From the NCBI RefSeq assembly GCF_900100085.1, contig NZ_FNEJ01000024.1, positions 27,722 through 91,721 of the forward strand: a stretch of 64,000 nucleotides of DNA, in the 5' to 3' direction. This document shows, in pieces, positions 28,003-37,120 of the stretch. Each line of letters begins with the position of its first letter. Within the stretch, counting starts at the first letter, position 1. The position numbers and the translations under genes are program-made. The notes below the pieces were generated by a model, which saw only the letters and a program-made list of their open reading frames with translations, searched no databases and had not been told where the DNA came from. The stretch is from Salipiger marinus (GTDB lineage Bacteria > Pseudomonadota > Alphaproteobacteria > Rhodobacterales > Rhodobacteraceae).

Positions 28003-28602
28003 ATGCCCGCCCTCAAGCCCACGGATTTTTTTGCCCGCATCACATGGCTGGGGCAGGTGACGGGGACCGGCAAAAGCATCCGCTCGGTTCCGGCAGAGGC
28101 GCTGGATCTGGATTTCTCCGGCGTGCCTGCCGACCGCCATGCCGGGCTGACGCGGCCCTCCTGTTCGCGCGTCACTTCGCAGCATCCGCGCGGCACGGAA
28201 ATCCGCAACGCCCGCCAGATCTCCATGGTCTCCGCCGAGGAGATGGCAGAGATCGCCGCGCGCATGGATCTTGACCGGCTGGCGCCGGAATGGCTGGGCG
28301 CCACGGTCATCGTCGAAGGTCTGCCGGATTTCAGCCATGTGCCGCCCTCGTCGCGGCTGCAGGGGCCGGATGGCGTGACGGTGGTGGTGGATATGGAAAA
28401 CCGCCCCTGTTCGCTGCCCGCGCGCGAGATCGAGGCGGATCATCCCGGCCTTGGCAAGCGGTTCAAAAGCGCGGCACAGGGGCGGCGCGGCGTCACGGTC
28501 TGGGTGGAACGGCCCGGGCGGCTGGCGCTGGGGGACGTGCTGCGCCTGCATATCCCGCATCAGCCGGTCTGGGCCTGTCTGGACGAGGCGCGGCGCGACT
28601 GA
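28003..28602 (+). CDS. MOSC domain protein
   Basis: A 199-residue MOSC-family protein, the fold of the molybdenum-cofactor sulfurase C-terminus and of the YiiM-type enzymes. VPAEALDLDFSGVPADRHAGL matches the MOSC entry region, and VDMENRPCSLP supplies the conserved cysteine that MOSC proteins use to bind sulfur or substrate. AAGGAG lies upstream of the ATG at 28003. It stands alone between the methyltransferase and fhs. Many MOSC proteins act in molybdenum-dependent N-hydroxy reduction or Moco sulfuration; xdhABC lies 16 kb away, so no local link is visible. Confidence 0.8.
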   Translation: MPALKPTDFFARITWLGQVTGTGKSIRSVPAEALDLDFSGVPADRHAGLTRPSCSRVTSQHPRGTEIRNARQISMVSAEEMAEIAARMDLDRLAPEWLGATVIVEGLPDFSHVPPSSRLQGPDGVTVVVDMENRPCSLPAREIEADHPGLGKRFKSAAQGRRGVTVWVERPGRLALGDVLRLHIPHQPVWACLDEARRD

Positions 28603-28681
28603 TCGCGCCCAAACCGCGTGACTTGGCCCCATTGCTGCGGCTATGCACTGGCCCAGACAGACCACAGCCGGAGCCAAGCCC

Positions 28682-30352
28682 ATGACCAGCGACCTCGACA
28701 TTGCCCGTGCCGCGAAAAAGCGGCCCATTCAGGAAATCGGCGCGCGGCTGGGGCTGGAGGCGGAGGATCTGATCCCCTATGGCCATGACAAGGCCAAGCT
28801 TTCCACCGAAACCCTGACCCGGCTGGAGGGCCGCGCGACGGGGCGGCTGATCCTTGTCACCGCGATCAACCCCACCCCGGCGGGGGAGGGGAAGACCACC
28901 ACCACCGTCGGGCTGGGCGACGGGCTGCAGGCCATCGGCAAGAAGGCGGCGATCTGCATCCGCGAAGCCTCGCTCGGGCCGAATTTCGGCATGAAGGGCG
29001 GGGCGGCAGGCGGCGGCTTTGCACAGGTCGTGCCCATGGAATCGATGAACCTGCATTTTACCGGGGATTTCCATGCCATCACCGCTGCGCATAACCTGCT
29101 GGCGGCGATGATCGACAACCACATCCACTGGGGCAACGCGCTGGACATCGACCTGCGCCGGGTGGTCTGGCGCCGGGTGCTGGACGTGAACGACCGGGCG
29201 CTGCGCGATGTGGTCACCGGGCTTGGCGGGCCGCAGAACGGCTTTCCCCGGCAGGGCGGGTTCGACATCACCGTGGCCTCGGAAATCATGGCCTGCCTTT
29301 GTCTTGCGGAATCGCTGGAGGATCTGCAGGCGCGGCTGGGGGCGATGATCGTGGCCTACCGGTCCGACCGCAGCCCGGTGCTGGCGCGCGACCTGCAGGC
29401 GGATGGCGCCATGACCGTGCTGCTCAAGGATGCGCTGCTGCCGAACCTCGTGCAGACGCTGGAACACACCCCCGCCTTCGTGCATGGCGGGCCCTTCGCC
29501 AATATCGCCCATGGCTGCAATTCGGTGATCGCCACCCGCGCCGCGCTGCGGCTGGCCGATTACGTGGTGACCGAGGCAGGCTTTGGCGCCGATCTGGGGG
29601 CGGAGAAGTTTTTCGACATCAAGTGCCGCAAGGCCGGTCTGCACCCCGACTGCGTGGTGCTGGTGGCCACGGTCCGCGCGCTCAAGATGAATGGCGGCGT
29701 GGCGCGTGCCGATCTGGGCGCCGAGGATGTGGCGGCGGTGACGGCAGGCTGCGCCAATCTGGGCCGCCATATCGAAAACCTCAAGGGCTTCGGCGTGCCG
29801 GTGGTGGTGGCGATCAACCATTTCGCCGGCGATACCGAGGCGGAACTGGCCGCCGTCCGCGATTTTGTCGCCACGCAGGGGGCGGAGGCGTTTCTCTGCC
29901 GTCACTGGGCCGAAGGGTCCGCCGGGATCACCGCGCTGGCAGAGCGCGTGGCGCAGATCGCCGACAGCGGCACCGCAAGCTTTGCGCCGCTTTATCCCGA
30001 TGACCTGCCGCTTTGGGACAAGATCGAAACCGTTGCCCGCCGCATCTATCGCGCAGCCGAGGTTCAGGCCGATCCGAAGATACACGCACAACTGAAGGAA
30101 TGGGAGGCGCAGGGCCACGGGGCGCTGCCGGTCTGCATGGCCAAGACGCAGTATTCCTTTTCCACCGATCCGACCAAGCTTGGCGCGCCCGAAGGCCATG
30201 TGGTGCCGGTGCGCGAGGTGCGGCTGTCGGCGGGGGCAGGCTTCGTGGTGGCGATCTGCGGCGACATCATGACCATGCCGGGCCTGCCGCGGGTGCCTGC
30301 GGCGAATTCCATCGGGCTCAATTCTGCGGGCGAGATCGAAGGGCTGTTCTGA
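28682..30352 (+). CDS. fhs: Formate-tetrahydrofolate ligase
   Basis: Fhs (556 residues) makes 10-formyl-THF from formate, THF and ATP. The P-loop [19 protein letters not shown] is at about residues 64-82, followed by [56 protein letters not shown] and [16 protein letters not shown] are further family hallmarks. The ATG at 28682 is chosen because the canonical N-terminus ([13 protein letters not shown]) begins there. Together with folD, two genes on, it can move one-carbon units between formate and methylene-THF. Confidence 0.98.
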   Translation: MTSDLDIARAAKKRPIQEIGARLGLEAEDLIPYGHDKAKLSTETLTRLEGRATGRLILVTAINPTPAGEGKTTTTVGLGDGLQAIGKKAAICIREASLGPNFGMKGGAAGGGFAQVVPMESMNLHFTGDFHAITAAHNLLAAMIDNHIHWGNALDIDLRRVVWRRVLDVNDRALRDVVTGLGGPQNGFPRQGGFDITVASEIMACLCLAESLEDLQARLGAMIVAYRSDRSPVLARDLQADGAMTVLLKDALLPNLVQTLEHTPAFVHGGPFANIAHGCNSVIATRAALRLADYVVTEAGFGADLGAEKFFDIKCRKAGLHPDCVVLVATVRALKMNGGVARADLGAEDVAAVTAGCANLGRHIENLKGFGVPVVVAINHFAGDTEAELAAVRDFVATQGAEAFLCRHWAEGSAGITALAERVAQIADSGTASFAPLYPDDLPLWDKIETVARRIYRAAEVQADPKIHAQLKEWEAQGHGALPVCMAKTQYSFSTDPTKLGAPEGHVVPVREVRLSAGAGFVVAICGDIMTMPGLPRVPAANSIGLNSAGEIEGLF

Positions 30353-30421
30353 CCGGCGGCGCGGGCGTTGAACATTCCGCCGCATCGCGGCATTAGGGGC
30401 GCAGCATGACAGGAGGACGGG

Positions 30422-30718
30422 ATGACGGATCCGGCCAGCTTGCGCGACATGACCGAGTTGCGCGCCGAAATCGACGCAACGGACAAGGCGCTGGCGGCGC
30501 TGCTGGCGCATCGCGCCCGGCTGATCGACCGCGCCGCAGACATCAAGGCGGGCAATGGCCTGCCTGCCCGCATCACGTCCCGTGTCGACGAGGTGCTGGA
30601 CAACGCGCGTGCCAATGCCGGTGCCTGCGGGCTGGATCCCGATCTGGCCGCGGATCTCTGGCACCGGCTTGTGGAATGGTCGATCCGCCGCGAGGAAGCG
30701 GCTCTGGGACGGGAGTGA
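30422..30718 (+). CDS. Chorismate mutase (AroQ class)
   Basis: A 98-residue, single-domain AroQ-type chorismate mutase converting chorismate to prephenate on the route to Phe and Tyr. [33 protein letters not shown] contains the ELR-x-x-ID start and the active-site Arg and Lys of this all-helical fold, and [10 protein letters not shown] is the C-terminal helix. It lies between fhs and folD, 69 nt after the former and 4 nt before folD. The adjacency is shared by some relatives but has no known metabolic reason. Confidence 0.9.
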   Translation: MTDPASLRDMTELRAEIDATDKALAALLAHRARLIDRAADIKAGNGLPARITSRVDEVLDNARANAGACGLDPDLAADLWHRLVEWSIRREEAALGRE

Positions 30719-30722
30719 CGGC

Positions 30723-31616
30723 ATGACGGCAGCGATCATCGACGGCAAGGTCTTTGCGGCGGGCATCCGTGCCCGCGTCGCAGAGCATGTGACCCGGCTC
30801 CGGCAGGAGCATGGCATCACCCCCGGTCTGGCGGTGGTGCTGGTGGGCGAGGATCCCGCCAGTCAGGTCTATGTGCGCAACAAGGGCCGCATGACCGTCG
30901 AGGCGGGCATGCAGAGCTTTGAGCACCGCCTGTCCGCCGAGACGTCGGAGGCGGATCTGCTGGCGCTGGTGCAGCGGCTCAATGCCGATCCGGCGGTGCA
31001 TGGCATTCTGGTGCAGCTGCCGCTGCCGGGCCATATGAACGCCGATCTGGTCATCAACGCCATCGACCCCGCCAAGGATGTGGACGGCTTCCACATCTCC
31101 AATGTCGGACGTCTTGGCACCGGGCAGAAGGCGATGGTGCCCTGCACGCCGCTGGGCTGCCTGATGCTGCTGCGCGACCGGCTGGGATCGCTGTCCGGGC
31201 TCGACGCGGTGGTGATCGGACGGTCGAACATCGTGGGCAAGCCGATGGCGCAGCTGCTGCTGGGCGACAGCTGCACCGTCACGCTGGCGCATTCCCGCAC
31301 CCGCGACCTGCCTCAGGTGGTGCGCCGCGCCGATATCGTGGTGGCGGCGGTGGGCCGTCCCGGCATGGTCACCGGCGACTGGCTGAAGCCCGGCGCCACG
31401 GTGATCGACGTCGGCATCAACCGGATCGAGACCGCCCCCGGCGAGACCCGGCTGGTCGGCGACTGCGATTTCGACAGCTGCGCCAAGGTGGCAGGGGCCA
31501 TCACCCCGGTGCCGGGCGGAGTGGGGCCGATGACCATCGCCTGCCTCTTGGCCAATACCGTCACCGCCTGCTGCCGCGCGAAGGGGATCCCCGAGCCCGA
31601 AGGGCTCACGGCTTAA
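30723..31616 (+). CDS. folD: Methylene-THF dehydrogenase/methenyl-THF cyclohydrolase
   Basis: FolD (297 residues) is a bifunctional enzyme interconverting 5,10-methylene-, methenyl- and 10-formyl-THF with NADP. Motifs are [19 protein letters not shown] (with the active-site Lys), [33 protein letters not shown] and [18 protein letters not shown]. The ATG is 4 nt after the chorismate mutase stop. The last codons (PEGLTA) and the TAA stop lie within the first copy of a short tandem repeat, so the C-terminus is probably recently altered. Confidence 0.98.
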   Translation: MTAAIIDGKVFAAGIRARVAEHVTRLRQEHGITPGLAVVLVGEDPASQVYVRNKGRMTVEAGMQSFEHRLSAETSEADLLALVQRLNADPAVHGILVQLPLPGHMNADLVINAIDPAKDVDGFHISNVGRLGTGQKAMVPCTPLGCLMLLRDRLGSLSGLDAVVIGRSNIVGKPMAQLLLGDSCTVTLAHSRTRDLPQVVRRADIVVAAVGRPGMVTGDWLKPGATVIDVGINRIETAPGETRLVGDCDFDSCAKVAGAITPVPGGVGPMTIACLLANTVTACCRAKGIPEPEGLTA

Positions 31617-31654
31617 GTCGCCCGAAGGGCTCACGGCCTAAACCGCCCGAAGGC
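31596..31654. repeat. 25-nt tandem duplication at the folD stop
   Basis: Two 25-nt units (31596-31620 and 31621-31645, beginning CCCGAAGGGCTCACGGC) differ at three positions, and a third partial unit CCCGAAGGC follows at 31646-31654. The first unit contains the folD stop codon. The pattern is consistent with replication slippage. Confidence 0.75.
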
Positions 31655-31675
31655 CCCGCCGGACCCGCGCCCGCC

Positions 31676-32095
31676 TCAGCCCGAGGCGGGCACTGGCACC
31701 ATCGTCCCCGTCAGCAGCGCGATGTGATGCTCCTGCCCCTCGCGCAGCGCAAAGACATCCGCCGTGACGATGACCAGCCGCCGCCCCGGCCTCACCACCC
31801 GCCCGCGCGCCAGCACCTGCTCGCCGCGTCCGGGCGCCAGCAGGTGGATCTTGATCTCGGAGGTGACGACTTCCATGTCCTCGGGCAGGACGGTCAGCGC
31901 GGCATAGCCCGCCGCCGTATCCCCCAGCGCAAAGCTCAGCGCGGCATGGGCATGGCCCTGCTGCTGCCGGACGCCGGGCAGGATCGGCGCGGTGATCTCC
32001 ACGGCGCCGGGGGCGATGGCGGTCAGCCGGGCCTCCAGCGTCGCCATCAGGCTCTGCCGGTCGAAACTGTCGCGGATGCGCTGTTCAAGATCCAT
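31676..32095 (-). CDS. PaaI-type hotdog-fold thioesterase
   Basis: A 139-residue hotdog-fold protein of the PaaI/YdiI group. The N-terminus (EQRIRDSFDRQSLMATLEARL) and PGVRQQQGHAHAALSFALGDTAAGYAALTVL match the thioesterase core, with Gln and His residues in the region that holds the family's catalytic residues. Activity on acyl- or aryl-CoA is inferred from family. The ATG at 32095 resembles homologous starts; a GTG at 32110 (5 residues longer) is also possible. It is convergent with folD and 40 nt downstream of pdeM. Confidence 0.8.
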   Translation of the reverse strand: MDLEQRIRDSFDRQSLMATLEARLTAIAPGAVEITAPILPGVRQQQGHAHAALSFALGDTAAGYAALTVLPEDMEVVTSEIKIHLLAPGRGEQVLARGRVVRPGRRLVIVTADVFALREGQEHHIALLTGTMVPVPASG

Positions 32096-32135
32096 GCGCC
32101 AGTCATGCACGCCCCGCCCCGCCGCGCAAGCGGGC

Positions 32136-32804
32136 TCAGCGGCGGCGGGGCATGGGCAGGGCCACGGGCTGCGGCCCGGTCAGGACCGCCACCGCCTCCG
32201 GCCCCATCAGCGCGTCCAGCACCGGGCTGTCGCTGCGCAGCCCGCCCGCATAGGCGCCATAGGCGGGCAGGATCAGCCGCCGCGCATCCATCAGGAAACA
32301 GGGGCGGCTCAGCACCCGCCCGCGCAGGACCAGCCGCGCCTTGGGGTGATAATGCCCGGACACCTCGCCCGCCGCCTCAGGCGTGGCGATATGGCGGAAC
32401 ACCAGTCCGGCCAGCCGCAGCTCTGCCAGATGGGTGCCGCCCAAGGCCACCGGCCCCGGATCGTGGTTGCCCTCGATCCAGACCCAGTCGCGCCCCGCCT
32501 GCAGCCGCGCGATCCACAGCCGTTCGGCCTCGGGCAGCAGGCTCTCCACCCCCGCCGCGTCGAAACTGTCGCCCAGACAGATCACCCGCCGCGCGCCCGT
32601 CGCCTCCAGATCCGCCTCCAGCCGCAGCAGCGTCTCGCGCCCCTCATAGGGCGGCAGCGCGGCGCCACCCACCGCCGCCAGCCGCGCCGACTTGCCGAAA
32701 TGCAGATCCGACACCACCAGCAGCCGCTCTGCGGGCCACCACAGCGCCCCCGATCCCAGCGCCTGCAGTGCCGCGCCCCCAAAAGAAAACCCGTGCCCGT
32801 TCAT
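32136..32804 (-). CDS. pdeM: Ligase-associated DNA damage response endonuclease PdeM
   Basis: PdeM (222 residues) is a calcineurin-like metallophosphoesterase of the 'ligase-associated' DNA repair group. The metal motifs are LLVVSDLHFGKS (D-x-H), VICLGDSFDAAG (GD-x-x-D), WIEGNHDPGP (GNHD) and VSGHYHPKARL (GH-x-H). In complete clusters it stands with an ATP-dependent DNA ligase, a beta-lactamase-fold exonuclease and a DEXH helicase; here only the helicase is adjacent. A composite repeat separates them. The ATG at 32804 is chosen because an upstream extension would translate the repeat. Confidence 0.88.
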   Translation of the reverse strand: MNGHGFSFGGAALQALGSGALWWPAERLLVVSDLHFGKSARLAAVGGAALPPYEGRETLLRLEADLEATGARRVICLGDSFDAAGVESLLPEAERLWIARLQAGRDWVWIEGNHDPGPVALGGTHLAELRLAGLVFRHIATPEAAGEVSGHYHPKARLVLRGRVLSRPCFLMDARRLILPAYGAYAGGLRSDSPVLDALMGPEAVAVLTGPQPVALPMPRRR

Positions 32805-32844
32805 GATGCGTTCGATGCCAGACCCGGCGGCGCTCCGCAAGCCC

Positions 32845-32906
32845 CGCCTCTTCTGACCCAAAATATCCCGGGGGAGAGGCCGCAGGCCGAGGGGGCAGCG
32901 CCCCCT
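32845..32906 (+). repeat. Composite palindromic repeat between the helicase and pdeM
   Basis: A forward copy: CGCCTCTTCTGACCCA, AAATATCCCGGGGGA, short hairpin GGCCGCAGGCC, then GGGGGCAGCGCCCCC. The last C forms the first base of the helicase stop codon on the minus strand (CTA, TAG in sense), so this copy ends exactly at the 3' edge of the helicase gene. Confidence 0.8.
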
Positions 32907-35331
32907 ACACCCCTTCCAGCTGCGCAAGGCCGGAATCCCGCAGCAGCGCCGTCACTTCCTCTTCCAGAAGCCGTGCCTCGGCGCTGCCGGAAATCGGCAC
33001 CCGCCCCGGTTCCAGAAACAGCGGGGCCGACAGCGGCGAAATCCGGTCCAGCCGCAGATGATCGATCCGCCCGCCCACCCGCGCGCACATCTCGCGCAGC
33101 CGGGCAAAATCCACCAGCCCGCGCATCGCCTCCTCGCGGGTGATCTGCAGCAGCAGGTGATCGGGGTCATATTTGACCAGCGTGTCATAAAGGATGTCCG
33201 AAGACATGGTGGCCTGCCGCCCGCTCTTGCGCTGGCCGCCCATATTGCGCTCGATCAGCCCCGCGATGGTGGCCGAGGCGCGGAAGGTCCGCTTCATCAC
33301 CGCATTGCCCGCAAGCCAGCCGTCCAGCCCCGCCTCAAGCGCTGTCAGGTCGAAAAGCGGCGCGGGGTCATGCACCGCCTCCAGCCCCCAGATCAGCGTC
33401 GCGTAATCCGAGGCGACAAAGCCCATGGGCGCCAGCCCCTGCTCCTCCATGCGCTTGGTCAGCAGCAGCCCCAGCGTCTGCTGCGCATTGCGCCCGGCAA
33501 AACCGTAAACCACCATCTGCTCGCGCCCGTCATGCGGAAAGCTCTCGATCAGCAGCCGGCCCGGCTCGGGCAGGCGCGACACCGACCGCTGCAGGTCCAG
33601 CCAGTCTGCGGTGTGCTGCGGCAGGCCGCGCCAGTCGCCCGCCTTGAACATCCGCAGGATGCGCTCCGACAGCTGGGTGGAGGTGGCGAATTTGGTGCCC
33701 ATGAAGGTGGCGATCTTGGGCTTGCGGCCCGGATCGCGCGTCACCTCCACCACCATCTCGCGCAGCCCTTCATAACGCACGATCTGCCCGCCGATCAGAA
33801 AGGTGTCGCCCTTGGTCAGCGAGGCGGCAAAGCCTTCCTCGATCTCGCCCAAGGGTGCGCCGCCGCGGCCGCGCCAGCGCACCTTCAGCGTGTCGGTGTC
33901 CTGAATCGTGCCGATGTTCTGCCGGATGCGCTGTGCGGCGCGCGGATCGCGCAGCTGCCACAGCCCGTCGGGGCGCTGCAGGATGCGCCGCCACTGGTCA
34001 TAGGCGCGCAGCGCGTAGCCGCCCGTGGCGCAGAACTCCAGACAGGCGTCGAAATCCCCCCGGCTCAGCCCGGCATAGGCCCCGGCGCTGCGCAGCTCGT
34101 CATAAAGCGCGTCCGCGTCAAAAGGCCCGGCGCAGGCGGTGATGAGGATCTGCTGGCAGAGCACGTCGCGCGGCCCGCGCCCGCGCCCCTCACCATCCAG
34201 ATCCCGCGCCCGCACCGCCTCCAGCGCCGCCAGACATTCCACCACCTCGAACCGGTTGGCGGGCACCAGCAGCGCCTTTGACGGCGCGTTGTAGCGGTGA
34301 TTGGCCCGCCCGATCCGCTGCACCAGCCGCTTGACGTTCTTGGGCGCGCCGACCTGAATCACCAGATCCACATCGCCCCAGTCGATGCCCAGATCCAGCG
34401 AGCCGGTGCAGACGATGGCGCGCAGGTCGCCGCGCACCATGGCCTCCTCCACCCGGGCGCGCTGCGCGCGGTCCAGACTGCCGTGATGGATGCCGATGGG
34501 CAGGGAGTCGTCATTGGCCAGCCACAGCCGGTGGAAAAACAGCTCGGCCTGCGCGCGGGTGTTGTGAAAGATCAGCGTGGTGCGGTGGCGCTTCACCTGC
34601 TCCAGCACCGCCGGAATCGCATGGGCCGCCCCACCCCCGGCCCAGGGCGGCGCGGCCTCGGTCTCCAGCATGGCGATGTCGGGTTCGGGGCCCGGATCGG
34701 CGGTCACGATCTCGCAGGGATCGGGATGCCGCGCCAGCAGCCGGGCGATGGCCTGCGGATCCTCCACCGTGGCCGACAGCCCGACCCGCCGCAGCCCCGG
34801 ACACAGGTGCTGCAGCCGCGCCAGCCCCAGCATCAGCTGGTCGCCGCGCTTGCTTTCCGCCAGCGCGTGAATCTCGTCCACCACCACCCGGCTCAGCCCG
34901 GCAAAGATCCGCGGCGCATCCTCGTAGCTGGTCAGCAGCGCCAGCGATTCCGGCGTGGTCAGCAGGATATGCGGCGGATCGGCGCGCTGCCGCCGCTTGA
35001 CGCTCGAGGAGGTGTCGCCGGTGCGGTCCTCCACCCGGATCGGCAGCCGCGCCTCCTCGATGGGGATCAGCAGATTGCGCCGGATGTCGCTGGCCAGCGC
35101 CTTCAGCGGCGAGACATAAAGCGTGTGCAGCCCGGGCCGCGGATCGCGCGCAAGCTCGGCCAGCGTCGGCAGGAACCCCGCCAGCGTCTTGCCGCCGCCG
35201 GTGGGCGCGATCAGCAGCAGGCAGGGAGCCGCCGCGCGCGCCAGTATGTCGCGCTGATGCGGGTGGATCTGCCAGCCTCGGGCATCGAACCAGCTTTGAA
35301 GGGGGGCAGGCAGCGCGGTCATCCCCGCCAT
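32905..35331 (-). CDS. Ligase-associated DEXH-box helicase (Lhr-like)
   Basis: An 808-residue superfamily-2 DNA helicase. Motif I is IAPTGGGKTLAGF, motif II is VVVDEIHALAESKRGDQL, motif III is VGLSATVEDP and motif VI is QRIGRANHRY. The central GSLDLGIDWGDVDLVIQ is typical of the Lhr family. The C-terminal ~350 residues (winged helix and Lhr extension, e.g. FLIGGQIVRYEG) fit the 'ligase-associated' branch rather than full-length Lhr, which is about 1500 residues. Start is the ATG at 35331; the ATG at 35322 is an alternative. It probably acts in double-strand break or lesion repair with pdeM. Confidence 0.9.
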   Translation of the reverse strand: MAGMTALPAPLQSWFDARGWQIHPHQRDILARAAAPCLLLIAPTGGGKTLAGFLPTLAELARDPRPGLHTLYVSPLKALASDIRRNLLIPIEEARLPIRVEDRTGDTSSSVKRRQRADPPHILLTTPESLALLTSYEDAPRIFAGLSRVVVDEIHALAESKRGDQLMLGLARLQHLCPGLRRVGLSATVEDPQAIARLLARHPDPCEIVTADPGPEPDIAMLETEAAPPWAGGGAAHAIPAVLEQVKRHRTTLIFHNTRAQAELFFHRLWLANDDSLPIGIHHGSLDRAQRARVEEAMVRGDLRAIVCTGSLDLGIDWGDVDLVIQVGAPKNVKRLVQRIGRANHRYNAPSKALLVPANRFEVVECLAALEAVRARDLDGEGRGRGPRDVLCQQILITACAGPFDADALYDELRSAGAYAGLSRGDFDACLEFCATGGYALRAYDQWRRILQRPDGLWQLRDPRAAQRIRQNIGTIQDTDTLKVRWRGRGGAPLGEIEEGFAASLTKGDTFLIGGQIVRYEGLREMVVEVTRDPGRKPKIATFMGTKFATSTQLSERILRMFKAGDWRGLPQHTADWLDLQRSVSRLPEPGRLLIESFPHDGREQMVVYGFAGRNAQQTLGLLLTKRMEEQGLAPMGFVASDYATLIWGLEAVHDPAPLFDLTALEAGLDGWLAGNAVMKRTFRASATIAGLIERNMGGQRKSGRQATMSSDILYDTLVKYDPDHLLLQITREEAMRGLVDFARLREMCARVGGRIDHLRLDRISPLSAPLFLEPGRVPISGSAEARLLEEEVTALLRDSGLAQLEGV

Positions 35332-35363
35332 GTAGGGTGCGCCCCGGCAAAAAGGAATGGCTG

Positions 35364-35431
35364 CTTCCTTCGGCTGAAAATATCCCGGGGGTGAATTGGC
35401 GCGGCACGCGCCAAGAGGGGGCAGAGCCCCC
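35364..35431 (+). repeat. Composite palindromic repeat between the helicase and yghU
   Basis: A forward copy: CTTCCTTCGGCTGA, AAATATCCCGGGGGTG, hairpin GGCGCGGCACGCGCC, then GGGGGCAGAGCCCCC. It lies between divergent genes, 33 nt upstream of the helicase start. The remaining spacer to yghU (35432-35542) shows no gene. Confidence 0.78.
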
Positions 35432-35542
35432 GTCTGCCCCGCTGCTCACACCCCCCTGTGCCGGGGCGCACAGACCCGGCGCTGGCCATCCGCCCGCACC
35501 ACGCTACCCTGAGCCGTGACAAAGCGCGAAGGACACGCACCC

Positions 35543-36394
35543 ATGACCGATTACACGCCCCCCCGGGTCTGGACCTGGGACAAGGAAAGCGGCGGCAAGT
35601 TCGCCTCCACCAACCGCCCCATCGCCGGGGCCACGCATGACAAGGATCTGCCGCGCGGCAAACATCCGTTCCAGCTTTACAGCCTCGCCACGCCCAACGG
35701 CCAGAAGGTCACCATGCTGTTCGAGGAGCTGCTGGCCGCGGGCCACGCCGCCGAATATGACGCATGGCTGATCCGCATCGGCGATGGCGACCAGTTCGGC
35801 TCCGGCTTTGTCGAGGTGAACCCCAATTCCAAGATCCCGGCGCTGCTGGATCTCTCCGGCGATACCCCCGTGCGGGTCTTCGAATCGGGCGCGATCCTGC
35901 TGCATCTGGCGGAGAAATTCGGCGCCTTTCTCGGCCAGCCGCAGGACCGCCCCGAGATGCTGTCCTGGCTCATGTGGCAGATGGGCAGCGCGCCCTATCT
36001 GGGCGGCGGCTTTGGCCATTTTTACGCCTATGCGCCGGAAAAATGGGAATATCCCATCAACCGCTTCGCCATGGAAGCCAAGCGCCAGCTTGACGTGCTG
36101 GACCGCGCGCTGGCCGACCGCCGCTTCCTCGCGGGCGAGGAGTATACCATCGCCGATATCGCGATCTGGGCGTGGTATGGCAATCTGGCGCTGGGCCGTC
36201 TTTACGAGGCGGGCGAGTTTCTGGACGTGGCCAGCTACGGGAATGTCCAGCGCTGGGCGGCAGAGATTGATGCCCGTCCCGCCGTGCAGCGGGGCCGCAT
36301 GGTCAACCGCGTCTCCGGAGACCCTGCCGGACAGCTGCACGAACGCCATGACGCGGCGGATTTCGACACCAAGACACAGGACAAGATCGGCTGA
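35543..36394 (+). CDS. yghU: Glutathione-dependent disulfide-bond oxidoreductase (YghU-like GST)
   Basis: A 283-residue glutathione-S-transferase-fold protein of the Nu class. The N-terminal part (PPRVWTWDKESGGKFASTNRP) is specific to YghU/YfcG-type proteins. The thioredoxin-like domain contains TPNGQKVTMLFEE, EVNPNSKIPALLD with the cis-Pro, and FESGAILLHLAEKFG for glutathione binding. The helical C-terminal domain includes LAGEEYTIADIAIW. It reduces disulfides, including organic peroxides or small disulfides, using glutathione. The ATG at 35543 has a GAAGGA element upstream and gives the usual N-terminus. Confidence 0.93.
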   Translation: MTDYTPPRVWTWDKESGGKFASTNRPIAGATHDKDLPRGKHPFQLYSLATPNGQKVTMLFEELLAAGHAAEYDAWLIRIGDGDQFGSGFVEVNPNSKIPALLDLSGDTPVRVFESGAILLHLAEKFGAFLGQPQDRPEMLSWLMWQMGSAPYLGGGFGHFYAYAPEKWEYPINRFAMEAKRQLDVLDRALADRRFLAGEEYTIADIAIWAWYGNLALGRLYEAGEFLDVASYGNVQRWAAEIDARPAVQRGRMVNRVSGDPAGQLHERHDAADFDTKTQDKIG

Positions 36395-36402
36395 ACGCGC
36401 GC

Positions 36403-36424
36403 GCGGGGCCTCTCAGGGCCCCGC
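36403..36424. terminator. Bidirectional hairpin between yghU and hisG
   Basis: An 8-bp perfect stem GCGGGGCC/GGCCCCGC with a 6-nt loop lies between convergent yghU and hisG. It starts 9 nt after the yghU stop and ends 3 nt before the hisG stop. It has no U-tract on either strand. Confidence 0.45.
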
Positions 36425-36427
36425 CCG

Positions 36428-37120
36428 TCACAGCCCCAGCGTGGCGCAGAGCGCTTTCAGCGCCTCGCGATCCCCCGGCGCCATCTTGGCGGCGCGCGAC
36501 CGGAACAGCGTCGCCTGACTGCGCAGCACCGGCTCTTCGCTCAGCACCTTCAGATGGTTGGCGCGCAGCGTCTCGCCGGTGGAGGTGATGTCGGCCACCG
36601 CCTCGGCGGTCAGGTTCTTCACCGTGCCCTCGGTGGCGCCCTGCGAATCGACCAGCTGGTAATCCGCCACCCCGCCCGCGCGCAGATAGTCGCGCACCAG
36701 CCGGTGATATTTCGTGGCGATCCGCATCCGGAATCCGTGCCGCGCCCGAAAGGCCGCCGCCGCCGCATCCAGATCGTCCAGCGTGTCCACATCGATCCAG
36801 CAGGCGGGCACGGCCACGATCAGATCCGCCTGACCAAAGCCCAGCTCGGCCAGCGGCTCGACCTGCTGGTCCCATTGCACCAGCTTCTCGCGCACCAGAT
36901 CGGTGCCGGTCACGCCCAGATGGATGCGCCCCGCCGCCAGTTCGCGCGGGATCTCTCCCGCCGACAGCAGCACCAGATCCACGCCCTCGACACCTGTCAC
37001 CGCACCCGCATATTCCCGCTCCGACTCGCTGCGCGACAGGCCCACGCCGCGCGCGCCGAACCAGTCGAAGGTCTTTTCCATCAGCCGCCCCTTGGACGGC
37101 ACCCCCAGCTTGATGCTCAT
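36428..37120 (-). CDS. hisG: ATP phosphoribosyltransferase, short-form catalytic subunit
   Basis: HisG_S (230 residues) joins ATP and PRPP in the first step of histidine synthesis. It lacks the C-terminal regulatory domain of long HisG and needs HisZ. Motifs are LGVPSKGRLMEKT, LLSAGEIPRELAAGRIHLGVTGTD, RIATKYHRLVRDY and the PRPP-binding AVADITSTGETLRAN. The ATG overlaps the hisZ stop (ATGA), so the two are coupled. Histidine feedback should act through the HisGZ complex; no attenuator was seen. Confidence 0.97.
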   Translation of the reverse strand: MSIKLGVPSKGRLMEKTFDWFGARGVGLSRSESEREYAGAVTGVEGVDLVLLSAGEIPRELAAGRIHLGVTGTDLVREKLVQWDQQVEPLAELGFGQADLIVAVPACWIDVDTLDDLDAAAAAFRARHGFRMRIATKYHRLVRDYLRAGGVADYQLVDSQGATEGTVKNLTAEAVADITSTGETLRANHLKVLSEEPVLRSQATLFRSRAAKMAPGDREALKALCATLGL

